Assembly (NCBI RefSeq): GCF_038806765.1
Contig: NZ_CP152389.1
Coordinates: forward strand, 1,736,001 to 1,800,000
Reading direction: 5' to 3'
Length of the DNA: 64,000 nt
Source of the DNA: Mucilaginibacter sp. CSA2-8R
Lineage (GTDB): Bacteria > Bacteroidota > Bacteroidia > Sphingobacteriales > Sphingobacteriaceae
Under the pieces are notes generated by a model. It was not told the DNA's origin. It worked only from the letters and a program-made list of their open reading frames with translations, and ran no database searches. Shown here one piece after another: positions 44,194-54,028 of the stretch (its first letter is position 1; each line of letters begins with the position of its first letter). The position numbers and the translations under genes were made by a program.

Positions 44194-44250
44194 GGGCTGT
44201 TGAGGTTGTGAACGGCAAAAGTAAATATTTCGGCTTTAAAAAAAGCAAAA

Positions 44251-44275
44251 AGCAGGAAAGGGTTACTTTCCTGCT
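44251..44275 (-). terminator. Terminator of the POT transporter
   Basis: AGCAGGAAAG / CTTTCCTGCT around GGTTA, with T-rich sequence (TTTTTGCTTTTTTT) on the minus strand after it. Confidence 0.85.
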
Positions 44276-44297
44276 CTCTTATAAACAGTATATGCTG

Positions 44298-45770
44298 TTA
44301 TAAATTGTTCGTTTCCGCAATTACTTTATTTTCGTCTTCAGTTACGTAGTTACGCTCTTTAAGACGTGGAGAAACAAACAGGTATACTAAAATAAAAGCC
44401 GTCATGATGCCGGCAAATAACCAGTAATAACTTGCACCCTCAAAACGCGAAAAGAAGCCATGATTAGCAATGCTGTTATTTACGTAAACATCAAACAGGT
44501 TACCTGCGGCTACCGTCAATAACCAAATGGCAGACATGGTACTCTTCATAGATTTTGGCGATTGAGTATAAGCATACTCTAAGCCAGTAATGGATACTAA
44601 GGTTTCACCGGCTGATAATACCATATAAGCCAATATTTGCCACCAAACAGACGGATGTTGTCCGGCATCTATATTTTGCTGTATTAACGCAATGATTACA
44701 AAAGACATAGCAGTCAAAACTAAACCGGCGCCCAAGCGACGTAGCGGTGTGGTTTTTAAGCCGATTTTGTCAAAAAACGGATAAACAAAGTAGTTGAATA
44801 TGGGGATGAACGAAAGTAAGAAAATTGGATTTGCAGTTTGTACTTGTTCTGGTAGCAACTGATAACCAAACATGTTTAAATCAAGCTTTTTAGATTGCAA
44901 TACCCATTCTGAAAGGCTTTGATCCCACATTGCCCAAAATATCGGAACAAAAGCAAAAACGGCCATTACCCTCCAAACTGCCTTTACACCATCCACTTTC
45001 TCGGCATTGTATTCTGCCTTGGCAACATCAAGCAAAGACTGTCCCGGCTGTTTTTTGCCTGCATGCGTTAAAGCATACCAAGAAATAAAGAGGAAGTTAT
45101 CTTTTTTAATTCCAGATGGCGGTACCCGTACATATATTTTACGTCCGGAAAAAAATATGGCAGTAGCTATCGCCATCAATATACCAGGGATACCAAAAGC
45201 CCATTTAGCTCCGTAATGAGCGTAAATGTAAGGTATAGCAATAGTTGACAATACCGAACCTGCATTAATAGCAAAATAAAACCAACCGTATACCTTTGAT
45301 AGAAGGCTTTGATTGCTTTTGTCGAACTGATCACCTACGTTGGCAGATACACATGATTTAATGCCGCCTGCACCAATAGCAATTAATATAAGGCCGTATC
45401 TAAATCCGGTTAAATCAGTATCAAACAACGCCAGGCACAAATGACCGATACAGTATATAATAGAAACATAAAGAATGATTTTGTATTTGCCAAAAAACCA
45501 GTCGGCAGCTATAGCTCCAACAAATGGTAATGCATAGGCCAGAGAAACAAAGAAGTGGGTGCTTTCATTGGCTTTTGCTTCGGCTACAGTTTGCAGGGCA
45601 GCGTTACCGGTAGGATTAAAAAATTGCGCTACCAAAAAGGTAACCAGTATAGAGCGCATGCCATAAAAGCTAAATCTTTCAGCCGCTTCGTTACCTATAA
45701 TAAAGGGAATACTCCTGGGGTACTTAGGCTCCGCCAGCTTTTCATCTACAGTAAATGTATCTTGGGTCAT
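44298..45770 (-). CDS. POT-family peptide transporter
   Basis: 490 residues with about 14 membrane segments. The POT signature ERFSFYGMRSILVTFL (ExxERFxYYG) is near the N-terminus, and the GxxGIKSCVSANVGDQF block follows, with later EWVLQSKKLDL-like loop. These are proton-coupled di-/tripeptide importers. The M1 aminopeptidase encoded elsewhere in the window could provide its substrates, but the two are not linked in an operon. Confidence 0.94.
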   Translation of the reverse strand: MTQDTFTVDEKLAEPKYPRSIPFIIGNEAAERFSFYGMRSILVTFLVAQFFNPTGNAALQTVAEAKANESTHFFVSLAYALPFVGAIAADWFFGKYKIILYVSIIYCIGHLCLALFDTDLTGFRYGLILIAIGAGGIKSCVSANVGDQFDKSNQSLLSKVYGWFYFAINAGSVLSTIAIPYIYAHYGAKWAFGIPGILMAIATAIFFSGRKIYVRVPPSGIKKDNFLFISWYALTHAGKKQPGQSLLDVAKAEYNAEKVDGVKAVWRVMAVFAFVPIFWAMWDQSLSEWVLQSKKLDLNMFGYQLLPEQVQTANPIFLLSFIPIFNYFVYPFFDKIGLKTTPLRRLGAGLVLTAMSFVIIALIQQNIDAGQHPSVWWQILAYMVLSAGETLVSITGLEYAYTQSPKSMKSTMSAIWLLTVAAGNLFDVYVNNSIANHGFFSRFEGASYYWLFAGIMTAFILVYLFVSPRLKERNYVTEDENKVIAETNNL

Positions 45771-45890
45771 CAGGTTAAATTAATCAAAAAATTTTCTAAA
45801 AATAGTATTTATCCGGCAAAACCAAATTTTGTATTTGAATGTCCTGATGTAATAACGGTTTAATTGGCTTTACTGGAATAATGCCATATT

Positions 45891-46811
45891 CTAATTTTTC
45901 CTGACTTTAATTTGGTTTCGGTCTTTAACAGCCTGCTGCTTCGGATCAGGAATATCTATATCACTTGGCGCCGGTATATTGCGCATGTCCAGGTTTTCTT
46001 TTAATACCCATTTGCCATTTATCAGCTTAAACCCATCATAGGTTAAATCGGGACCATACATACTTAACTGTCCTTTCATTTTGCTGTCGGGAGGCGAGAG
46101 GTGATCAAACACAATCAGGTTTTGTTCGGGCACATGCCGCAGTAGCATGGATGCCTGGCGGTTATACTCAAACACCACCCGCTGGTGGGTGGTGGTCCCC
46201 GTAGTAAACACAGGTAGGCCAAATACCGGTTTGCCATCTTTAAACCAAAGCGCTTCAATAATTTTTTTGGTTGATTTAACGGTGTTACCTTTCCATCCTA
46301 ATAGTACATAGTATGGGGTAGAGGCATTCACCTGTACTATTTTATAATACTCGGCACCATACCATTTACGGTAATCCGTAACCGAATCGGCGGGGTTTTT
46401 TAAGAAAGGAGAGTAATCTTCGAGCGGAAACAAGGCCAGTTTATTGCCAGTATTAAGTTGTACGGCGCCGTAAAAACGATAGCTGCCGTCTTCGTTCAGC
46501 ACAAACCAAGTCATGATCCTAAATTTGTTATCAGGCGAGCGCAAGTTGCTGATGGTTTTAACTGAATCGAAATTAAAAGCGTATGAGTTAGGCACCTTAA
46601 GCGCTCCTACTAATGTGCGTATAAACTGGTAATTAGCGTTTTTTCGTTCTACATCGCTCTGGTTATTAACCATCTGTAGGCCAAGGCGTTTAAGGCTATC
46701 TTGAAAAGGGCGAAGTTGGTTGAGCTGGTCGGGTGTGTTGTATTTTTGCGCAAACAACCAACACGCAAAAAATTGAAATATAAAGGTGAAAAATAACCAA
46801 GCTTTTCTCAT
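45891..46811 (-). CDS. Exported protein of unknown function
   Basis: 306 residues from the ATG at 46811 (MRKAWLFFTFIFQFFACWLFAQ signal peptide). The mature part has no motif that I recognise. It carries many Tyr/Phe/Trp-containing strands (WFVLNEDGSYRFYGAVQLN, YGPDLTYDGFKLINGKW) and looks like a compact beta-rich protein conserved in Bacteroidota. It is divergent from the PgpH gene with about 158 bases between, so shared regulation is possible. Confidence 0.75.
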   Translation of the reverse strand: MRKAWLFFTFIFQFFACWLFAQKYNTPDQLNQLRPFQDSLKRLGLQMVNNQSDVERKNANYQFIRTLVGALKVPNSYAFNFDSVKTISNLRSPDNKFRIMTWFVLNEDGSYRFYGAVQLNTGNKLALFPLEDYSPFLKNPADSVTDYRKWYGAEYYKIVQVNASTPYYVLLGWKGNTVKSTKKIIEALWFKDGKPVFGLPVFTTGTTTHQRVVFEYNRQASMLLRHVPEQNLIVFDHLSPPDSKMKGQLSMYGPDLTYDGFKLINGKWVLKENLDMRNIPAPSDIDIPDPKQQAVKDRNQIKVRKN

Positions 46812-46946
46812 GCTTTCATCATCAATGTTAACGTTGCCGCACAACTTAATTTTGCGCAGTAGGTTTATAAATTAAAGGCCGGATACTTTAAAAGGTTTAT
46901 TTGTTGCTATAATTGCAGCAACGCAATTTTGGTGTAAAAATCGCAC

Positions 46947-46954
46947 TATATTTG
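46947..46954 (+). promoter_or_regulatory. -7 element before the PgpH-like gene
   Basis: TATATTTG, 15 bases upstream of the ATG at 46970. A TTTG 15 bases further upstream is a closer spacing than usual. Confidence 0.5.
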
Positions 46955-46969
46955 ATATTTAACTGTTGA

Positions 46970-49036
46970 ATGGCAAAATTTAGTATATCACGTCAAAGGG
47001 CCCTAATGCGAAAATACGCAACCGGGATAAAATTTTTGATGATATTGCTTAGTGTATTCCTGATTATACTGGCCTTACCCAAACAAACCAAGTTTAGGTA
47101 CGAATTTGAAAAAGGACGGATCTGGAATCAAAGCGATTTGGTAGCTCCCTACAATTTTGCCATTTTAAAAACCAGTACTGATTTAGAAAAAGACCGCCTT
47201 GCTGTATTGCAAAATGTTGCACCTATTTACCGGTACAATGAAGATGTACAGATGCAGCAAGTTGAAGGATTTGTAAATGACTTTAATTTAAAATGGCCCA
47301 ACGCCGGCATTCCTGAAAAACTTAAAGATAAATATGTAGAAACCGGCAAGGTCCTGTTAGCACACGTTTATGTGACCGGGTTACTCAACCCAACGGCAAA
47401 GCGCGAACCCGTAACCCAATATTTCAACATTACGGTTGTTAATAAAAACAATATTGCTGCTGATAAGAATACTTCGGTTTTATATACCAAAGAAAAGGCA
47501 ATCAATTATTTTGAAGAAGAACTAACACTGCGCGGCCTGGACCGCGCATTTATGCTGGATTTAATGCAAAACCGGTTGCAAAATAATTTGATTTACGATG
47601 ATAAACTGACCGGCAAATTAAAAGATGATGTTTTAAGTGGCATATCGGCCACGCAGGGCATGGTGCAAAAAGGGGAGCTGATTGTAGCAAAAGGAACGGT
47701 TATTAATGACGATATATATCAAAAGCTCTTATCTTACAAAAAATATTTTGAAGATAGCGCCCGGGTAAACGGTAACCGCAAGCTGGTTTTTTTAGGTCAG
47801 TTTTTTTTGGTAGGCCTCACCGTAACGCTGCTGATTGTTTTTCTCCACCTGTTCCGTAAAGATATCTACCAGGATAACCGGATGGTAGGGCTGATACTGT
47901 TGGTTATAACGGCTATGTTAGCTACGCTCTCGGCTGCTATTAAATTTCAGGTACCTAATCTGTATTATATACCTTACTGCATTGTACCGATCATCATCCG
48001 TATATTGTTTGATACCCGCCTGGCATTAAACATTCACTTATTGGTAATTATGATTGCCGGTTTTTATGTGCCTAACAGCTTTGAGTTCGCTTTTTATGAA
48101 ATTACAGCGGGTATGGTGTCTATTTACAGCATCAAAAACCTGCTGCGTCGCGGACAGTTTTTAACGTCGGCACTTTTAATTACCCTAACTTATCTGGTTG
48201 CGTTTTTAGGCATTTCGTTCATCCGCGAAGGCGACATTGCTAGCATCGAGTGGATAGAGTTTTTTCCGTTTATAGTGAGCGTGATGTTAACCTTGCTGGC
48301 TTACCCGCTTATTTATGCGTTTGAAAAGGTGTTCCGTATTACATCTGATCTAACACTAATTGAGCTGACTAATACCAATGCACATTTACTGCGCGAAATG
48401 GCATTTAAGGCACCGGGTACCTTCCAACACTCGCTACAAGTAGCTAATTTGGCTGAGAACGCTATTTATAGCATTGGTGGCAACGCTTTACTGGTTAGGG
48501 CAGGGGCATTGTATCATGATATTGGTAAAATGGAAAATCCGCTATACTTTATTGAAAATCAAACCGCCGGATTCAACCCCCATGATAAGCTGCCTTACGA
48601 GGAAAGTGCACAGATTATAATTAGCCATGTGCGCAAAGGAGTTGATATTGCAACGAAAGCTGATTTGCCAGAAGCCATTATTAATTTCATCCGTACCCAC
48701 CATGGTAACACCCGGGTCGATTATTTTTATCAGTCGTTTTTAAAGAACTTTCCTGAAAAATTCATCGATGAGAACATTTTTAGGTATCCGGGGCCTATTC
48801 CATTCTCTAAAGAAACCGGCGTTTTGATGCTGGCAGACTCCATTGAAGCAGCATCGCGCTCTATTAAAGAACCCGATGCCAAATCGATCAGCGAACTGGT
48901 AGACCGCATTGTAAATTACAAGCTTAATCAGAATCAATTGAAAGACAGTGATATTACATTAAAAGATCTGGAAACCATTAAAACCATATTTAAACGCATG
49001 CTGATGAGTATTTACCACGTGCGGATAGATTATTAA
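46970..49036 (+). CDS. 7TM-HD phosphohydrolase (PgpH-type c-di-AMP phosphodiesterase)
   Basis: 688 residues. An N-terminal membrane segment is followed by an extracellular 7TMR-HDED-like domain, seven transmembrane helices (about 270-470) and a C-terminal HD domain with FQHSLQVANLAE, then LYHDIGKMENP. PgpH in Listeria and others hydrolyses c-di-AMP to pApA. Normal family length is about 700. The window also encodes a DAC-domain protein (30765-31907), so both sides of the nucleotide circuit may be present in this genome. Confidence 0.9.
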   Translation: MAKFSISRQRALMRKYATGIKFLMILLSVFLIILALPKQTKFRYEFEKGRIWNQSDLVAPYNFAILKTSTDLEKDRLAVLQNVAPIYRYNEDVQMQQVEGFVNDFNLKWPNAGIPEKLKDKYVETGKVLLAHVYVTGLLNPTAKREPVTQYFNITVVNKNNIAADKNTSVLYTKEKAINYFEEELTLRGLDRAFMLDLMQNRLQNNLIYDDKLTGKLKDDVLSGISATQGMVQKGELIVAKGTVINDDIYQKLLSYKKYFEDSARVNGNRKLVFLGQFFLVGLTVTLLIVFLHLFRKDIYQDNRMVGLILLVITAMLATLSAAIKFQVPNLYYIPYCIVPIIIRILFDTRLALNIHLLVIMIAGFYVPNSFEFAFYEITAGMVSIYSIKNLLRRGQFLTSALLITLTYLVAFLGISFIREGDIASIEWIEFFPFIVSVMLTLLAYPLIYAFEKVFRITSDLTLIELTNTNAHLLREMAFKAPGTFQHSLQVANLAENAIYSIGGNALLVRAGALYHDIGKMENPLYFIENQTAGFNPHDKLPYEESAQIIISHVRKGVDIATKADLPEAIINFIRTHHGNTRVDYFYQSFLKNFPEKFIDENIFRYPGPIPFSKETGVLMLADSIEAASRSIKEPDAKSISELVDRIVNYKLNQNQLKDSDITLKDLETIKTIFKRMLMSIYHVRIDY

Positions 49037-49054
49037 AAATTGATAGAAATTTTT

Positions 49055-49084
49055 TTTGATGGTATAGTTGAATTACTATATTTG
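49055..49084 (+). promoter_or_regulatory. Promoter of tRNA-Ser
   Basis: TTTG (49055-49058), 18 bases, TATATTTG (49077-49084), then the tRNA after about 32 bases. Both boxes are exact to the Bacteroidota consensus. Confidence 0.8.
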
Positions 49085-49116
49085 CAGACCCAAAACGGGG
49101 CATAAGTTCTAAAAAA

Positions 49117-49206
49117 GGTGAGGTGCCTGAGAGGCCGAAAGGATCAGTTTGCTAAACTGACGTACGGGAAACTGTACCGAGGGTTCGAATCCCTCCCTCA
49201 CCGCCA
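49117..49206 (+). tRNA. tRNA-Ser (anticodon GCU)
   Basis: Acceptor GGTGAGG pairs with CCTCACC (49196-49202), D-arm CCTGAGAGGCCGAAAGG, anticodon stem TCAGT-TTGCTAA-ACTGA with GCT, long serine variable arm GTACGGGAAACTGTAC and T-arm GAGGGTTCGAATCCCTC; a G and an encoded CCA close the molecule. It reads AGC/AGU codons. Followed by a terminator, with an integrase remnant about 270 bases downstream. Confidence 0.96.
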
Positions 49207-49230
49207 GCAACGATAGAAAACTTCATAGAA

Positions 49231-49263
49231 GCCTGTAAATCTAAAAATTTACGGGCTTTTTTT
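49231..49263 (+). terminator. Terminator of tRNA-Ser
   Basis: GCCTGTAAAT / ATTTACGGGC with a 6-base loop (one mismatch) followed by seven T. Confidence 0.85.
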
Positions 49264-49425
49264 GTTTTCAAACACATCGCAACTCACATGTAATCACATA
49301 ATTCTGTTATAACGAAAGCTTATAAAAGTTTGTACAATAGTATATTGACTAAATGTGCATCTTGATTTTTTATAGCCTCATTTCAATGTTTATTCACCTC
49401 CAAAAAGTGGTTTGTTAGAAAAAAG

Positions 49426-49466
49426 CTTCATTTCGTTATTTTACTTCATAAAACAACGAAATGAAG
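49426..49466. repeat. 12-base inverted repeat next to integrase remnant
   Basis: CTTCATTTCGTT (49426-49437) and AACGAAATGAAG (49455-49466), perfect, with a 17-base centre. It precedes the integrase remnant and may be an old operator or element end. Confidence 0.6.
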
Positions 49467-49474
49467 AATTAGAC

Positions 49475-49942
49475 CTGATGTATGTTTACCTAAAAGTAAC
49501 GGTAGACAGTGTACCCAAGGAAAAGTTGGTAAAGCGCCCCTGGTCATCAGCGCGCTGGAACGGTAAATCGAACCGTGCGACTGGAAAAATGAAGACGCCA
49601 GGTAGCTGAACGCTTACTTGGATGTCATGCAAAGGAGAATTTACCAGCAAAAATTTTAAAGAGGCTGACCGCGCCCTGACTGCGCAGGCCATCGTTGACA
49701 TCATCAGCGGCACAGAACAGCACAGGCGTGGCCTGATGATGCTAATCAGGAATCACAATGAAGAACTGAAAGAAATGATCGGTAAGGGAGTGGCCGAAGG
49801 AATGTGGACGAACTTTAACACCCGTTATAATCACGTCGCCGCTTTCTTAAAAGCGGAGAACAGGACCAGCAAAATTAATATTCTGCCCTTAAACTTCGGT
49901 TTTGTGAAAAACTGATAACTGGTTGAAAGTTGATTGGTTAAG
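49475..49942 (+). pseudogene. Decayed N-terminal part of a tyrosine-type integrase
   Basis: Three consecutive frames together resemble the arm-binding and SAM-like N-terminal domains of Bacteroidota site-specific integrases. Frame 1 to about 49587: VYLKVTVDSVPKEKLVKRPW ... RATG. Frame 2, 49588-49656: NEDAR, a TAG at 49603-49605 (likely a former CAG), then LNAYLDVMQRRIYQQKF. Frame 3: NFKEADRALTAQAIVDIISG ... YNHVAAFLKAENRTS ... LNFGFVK, then another shift toward DNWLKV before stops at about 49942. The catalytic core with its R-H-R-Y residues is entirely missing. About 270 bases from tRNA-Ser, the usual target type. Disabled by two or three shifts plus a stop. Confidence 0.75.
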
Positions 49943-49961
49943 CTGAATAAGATGTATCACT

Positions 49962-50909
49962 TTAAATTACTCTTTCAAGAAAAGAAGGATAAATTTTACC
50001 TGAATTCCACTGTGTAACGTAAATATTTTCGTCAGCATCAATACATACATCATGAGGATGTATGAAAGCTTGCTGCGCTTGCTTTTGTGGTTGTAGTATG
50101 CCATCTACATAAATAGGTTCCGTTCCTCCCGGAGTAGATACTACACAATTATGCTCGTCAAGAACGGTAATATATCCCGATCCGAAATTTTGATTGTGTT
50201 CTGACCTGAACACTGCAGCATATACGTTTTTATTGTATAAAACAGGCCTGCAAACAAAAGATCCCGGTAACGAAATAGTTTCTAAGTACTGCCCATTCAT
50301 GGTAAACCGCTTTAAAGCGTTATGATTGCGCGATGTGATCAATAATGTAGGTTCGCTATAACGTTGATCAATGGCTATTCCATGGGCACAATCAAATTGC
50401 TCATCACTCGTTCCTTTTCCGCCCCAGTGCCTGATGTAATTGCCTGCATGGTCATATTGTATAACAAATTGGTGTCCATAACCATCGGTTATATATAGGT
50501 CGCCATTAGCTGCAACAGCGGTTTCTGTCGGTTTGTACTCTTCAGCAGCGGTGTAATTTGGTATTTGCTTAGGATAGCCGTAAACAGAAATAATCTGGCC
50601 TTTTAAATCTGTCTTGATCACCTCATGTCGTACGGTATCTGTAATATATAAGTATTCCGTGCCGTTTTCGTCATGGATAGTGAGGCCATGACCACCCGGA
50701 AATTCATTACCCCAAGCAGAGACAATTTGACCATCCTTTGAATAAACAAGTACGTTGTTTTTAACCTCATCAGTTATCATATACAACCACCCATTTTTAG
50801 CTATAACTATTTCATGACAATTGTTAACAGGATACTTTGCTGCATCAGCCTGGGTCCAATTATTATTGACGCGATAGCGGTAGTTATCGTGTCCAATTAT
50901 TTCGTTCAT
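49962..50909 (-). CDS. NHL-repeat beta-propeller protein
   Basis: 315 residues with no signal peptide. Repeats follow the NHL pattern: HEIVIAKNGWLYMITDEVKNN, HGLTIHDENGTEYLYITDTV, TAVAANGDLYITDGYGHQFV and HGIAIDQ. Resemblance is to the 6-bladed propeller of peptidyl-alpha-hydroxyglycine lyase-like proteins; no catalytic residues can be assigned safely. It overlaps the MFS gene by 4 bases, so they are co-expressed; the operon began with the mutarotase gene, whose promoter may have been deleted. Confidence 0.8.
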   Translation of the reverse strand: MNEIIGHDNYRYRVNNNWTQADAAKYPVNNCHEIVIAKNGWLYMITDEVKNNVLVYSKDGQIVSAWGNEFPGGHGLTIHDENGTEYLYITDTVRHEVIKTDLKGQIISVYGYPKQIPNYTAAEEYKPTETAVAANGDLYITDGYGHQFVIQYDHAGNYIRHWGGKGTSDEQFDCAHGIAIDQRYSEPTLLITSRNHNALKRFTMNGQYLETISLPGSFVCRPVLYNKNVYAAVFRSEHNQNFGSGYITVLDEHNCVVSTPGGTEPIYVDGILQPQKQAQQAFIHPHDVCIDADENIYVTQWNSGKIYPSFLERVI

Positions 50910-52141
50910 TCGGATGATAATTTTTGAGTTTGAACTTTTACTAATAGAAGTGAAAGGCTAGCCAGCAACATTAAAACGGCTGACACCTGGTAAATAACAG
51001 AAAGATCAATTTGAGCGTCTTTTAACATGCCGCCTGCGTATACCATCAATCCGCCGACTATGGTACTTAAAAAATTTAAAAATCCGTATCCAGTAGCGAT
51101 GTAACGGTTATCAATCACTTGGCATAAAATTGGCATCAGGTTGGCGTCATTAAAGCCACGTGCCAATCCATATACAATCATAGCAGCAATGGCAAGTAGC
51201 AACAGGTGCGTGCTGGCCATTAAAAACAGAAATGGAGCTCCAATAGTAAAACCTATGATAACAACATATAAACGACTGCGTTCATTAATTTTCGACCAGC
51301 GGTCGGCAACAAGGCCGCCTATCAAAATACCTGCAAAAGACCCAATCTGCATATAACCCGTTGCCGATATTCCTGCTTCACCTAATCCCAAATGAAAATG
51401 GTCTTTTAAAAAGGTAGGGAGCCAGGCATAGATTAGCCAGTTTACAATGCCCAATACACAGAAATAAAACATGAGTACCAAAAACGAGCGTACTGCGAAC
51501 AACTCTTTAAATATTTGGAATAAGTTGGATGATTTAGTTTCGGTGTTGCTGTTGCTTTGCGGCATAGGCTTGTCTTTTAAAAAAATCACTAGCACCACAG
51601 AATAGGCAACACCAATCAACCCGAATAATTGGAAACCGTGCCGCCAGCCCCAATACTCAGCAATAAAGCCGCCCAAACCACCCAGTGCAAGCCCGACATA
51701 CAATCCGCTCATGTGCAGACCTGTGGCAAGTGAGCGCGTTCTGCCGTGGTGGTATTCGGTTATTAATGCCAAGGCTGCCGGAATATAGCAGGCCTCACTC
51801 AAACCCATCACCACTCGGGCTACCAGCATTTCATGAAAAGAACCAACAAAGCCTGTCCAAAGCGTTACGGCCGACCAAACCGCAACGCTAAAACAGATTA
51901 CTTTTTTGCGACCGTAGTTATCGGCAAAATAGCCGCCAAGCGGACTCAGAACGCCATAAGACAGCAAAAACATAGTGGTTAAAAGCCCAAACTGCGAATC
52001 ATTAAGCTTGAAGTCGGCCACAACTGGGTCGTGCATGGATGTGATTAGGTTTCGGTCAAAATAATTTAAAAACGCAACTACCCACAACATGGCTACCAAA
52101 GCCCAGGAGTAAGCAGGTGTGTTAGATTGGGAATTGTTCAT
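50906..52141 (-). CDS. MFS transporter (ACS-like family)
   Basis: 411 residues, 12 membrane segments. The MFS loop motif GYFADNYGRKK lies between helices 2 and 3, and the first segment contains FLNYFDRNLI, characteristic of the anion:cation symporter group (hexuronate, sialate and organic acid importers). Substrate is not predictable; the upstream mutarotase suggests a sugar acid such as sialic acid, but this is inference. The start lies 16 bases after the mutarotase stop. If the mutarotase promoter is gone, expression may be low. Confidence 0.9.
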   Translation of the reverse strand: MNNSQSNTPAYSWALVAMLWVVAFLNYFDRNLITSMHDPVVADFKLNDSQFGLLTTMFLLSYGVLSPLGGYFADNYGRKKVICFSVAVWSAVTLWTGFVGSFHEMLVARVVMGLSEACYIPAALALITEYHHGRTRSLATGLHMSGLYVGLALGGLGGFIAEYWGWRHGFQLFGLIGVAYSVVLVIFLKDKPMPQSNSNTETKSSNLFQIFKELFAVRSFLVLMFYFCVLGIVNWLIYAWLPTFLKDHFHLGLGEAGISATGYMQIGSFAGILIGGLVADRWSKINERSRLYVVIIGFTIGAPFLFLMASTHLLLLAIAAMIVYGLARGFNDANLMPILCQVIDNRYIATGYGFLNFLSTIVGGLMVYAGGMLKDAQIDLSVIYQVSAVLMLLASLSLLLVKVQTQKLSSE

Positions 52142-52157
52142 GTTGATGGCTGATAGC

Positions 52158-53045
52158 TTAACGTTTAACTGGGGTGGCTACCCGTACCCGCGGTGTACGA
52201 ACAGCAGGGCGCACTTCGCCGCCCGGAAAAACAATTTTTCCGTTCCAAATTACCGAAGATACTGTAACAGGTGCCCACAAACTTTCGTTAGGGTTAGTGA
52301 TGCTGTTATCATTTTTGCTGACAGGTATATTTGAGCTAACTTCCCATTGATTTTTTTTGACGAGGTAATTTAATATATGCACATTGAAGCCGGGATGGGT
52401 TTCTTTTAAATCGGCGCGCTCAGCCAATTGCCCGTCGTCACCTCCAAAAATGATCAGCATGCTTTCGCCCGACGCGTAAACCGGGGTAGGGGCCGCAACT
52501 GCAGGCCAAGGCATTTTGGCAAGTTTGTGCCAGCCTTTACTCGGTTCGTATTTGTAAGCATCGTCTAAATACCGGCGTTTACTTGTACCATTGCCAGCGT
52601 CTACGAGTTCGGCGCCACTAAACAAATAAAATGAATTATCAATAGAACCTGCTACGGCCAGCATACGTGGTGGCCCAGGCCATGTATCCAGCATCCTCCA
52701 ATGCTGTTTAGATGCTGGCAAGGAAAGGTCGAGCGACAAAAACGCAGTAGAACAACGCTTGTCATCAAGGCTTGTTATGCCGCCGGCTACATAAAATATG
52801 TTTCCGGCAATAGCGCCCGAACTGTTGGCAAGTGCAAAGGGTAAATCAGGCAACGTATCAACAGCCAATTTTTCAGCTTGGTATGATACGGCAAATACTT
52901 TGCGAAGGTGCCCGGCCTCATTGCTGCCGCCTGCACAAATTAAATGGTTTTTCCAAGTTACTGATACGCCGTATCCGGATTTTACAGGTAACACCCCGGC
53001 AACCCGCCACCGTCCGTTAGGCTTATCTAACAAAAAGTAAGCAAG
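52158..53045 (-). pseudogene. 5'-truncated Kelch-type cyclically permuted mutarotase (NanM-like)
   Basis: About 295 residues match cyclically permuted mutarotases: LLDKPNGRWRVAGVLPVKSG, SVTWKNHLICAGGSNEAGH, GNIFYVAGGITS, YLFSGAELVD and IFGGDDGQLAERADLKETHPGF. Full-length relatives (about 370-390 residues) have a further N-terminal section with the first Kelch repeats; here homology begins at about 53045. The frame stays open up to 53225, but the sequence beyond 53045 is antisense to the esterase remnant and is not native. So 5' codons, signal peptide and promoter are lost. Next genes on the strand are the MFS and NHL genes. Confidence 0.8.
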
Positions 53046-53800
53046 GTTGTTTTGCCAACCCTCACAGCGTTTTTGCCCGCCCCAGCTAAAGCGAACGGAA
53101 CCGCAGTAATCATTTCCCTGGCGGCGGTTACTCATACTTAGTAGTAAACGATGAAGGTAGCAACGTGGCGCGCGAGTTAAATACCCGGGGTATAGCTGCC
53201 TTTGTATTGAAGTACAGGCTGCCAAGTGACGAGATTATGCAAAACCGTGAGATTGGCCCGTTGCAGGACGCACAACGTGCTATACAAATAGTGCGGCAGC
53301 GTGCGGCAGAATGGCATATTGCACCCAACAAAATCGGCATTGCCGGATTTTCGGCCGGAGGGCATTTAGCTTCAACGTTATCAACGCATTACACTAAAGC
53401 GGTTGTAGATAATCCTGACAAGATTAGCTTGAGGCCGGATTTTTCAATATTGGTTTATCCAGTTATCAGTTTTCAGGACAGCTTGGTACATAAAGGATCT
53501 AAAAAGGCACTGATCGGCGAGAATGCCAGTGCCGAAAAGGTAATGGAGTATTCGAATGAAATGCAGGTAACTGCCGACACGCCGCCTGCATTTTTGATAC
53601 ACAGCGAAAACGATAAAGTAGTACCGGTGACCAACAGTATTAATTATTTTAATGCTTTGCATGCTCATGGTGTAAAGGCCGAAATGCATATATATCAAGG
53701 CGGCGGGCATGGCTATGGTATGAACAATGCCACTACAAAAGATAGATGGATGGATCACCTTTATAATTGGCTGCAGGCAAACCAACTTTTGCCTTTATAA
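53031..53800 (+). pseudogene. 5'-truncated, frameshifted alpha/beta-hydrolase (acetyl esterase-like)
   Basis: In the frame ending at 53114 the codons read VVLPTLTAFLPAPAKANG and TAVII; the next expected residues are C-P-G-G-G, which appear one base out of register from 53117 (PGGGYSYLVVNDEGSN), i.e. a one-base loss at about 53115. After it the frame is intact: VARELNTRGIAAFVLKYRLP, GFSAGGHLAS with the nucleophile serine, HSENDKVVPV and the terminal GGGHGYGM with the histidine. The first 40-50 residues and the start are missing. A GTG at 53165 would give a 211-residue chain that lacks the oxyanion PGGG loop and is probably not active. Confidence 0.8.
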
Positions 53801-54028
53801 CTGCTTAACTATATTAATTAATAAAAGCAGTAAGTAGGAAATCAAATAAGATAACATCAAAAAAGGAAGGCTGCATGTGTTCTGTCAGCTGCTCAGGGAT
53901 AGGCGTAATTTTTGTTGTAAATTCGGTAATCACTCAACTGAACCTATGCTATACGTTATTGTAATCAAAAACTTAATAGGTGGCAGTAATCTGTGTCTAT
54001 AAAATGGATTACAACCCTTAATGTATGA

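Noticed and set aside
49412..49609. Stand-alone 65-codon gene
   Set aside because: Its sequence continues in another frame as an integrase, so it is part of the remnant.
53046..53225. N-terminal extension of the mutarotase ORF
   Set aside because: It is antisense to clear esterase codons and not similar to mutarotases.
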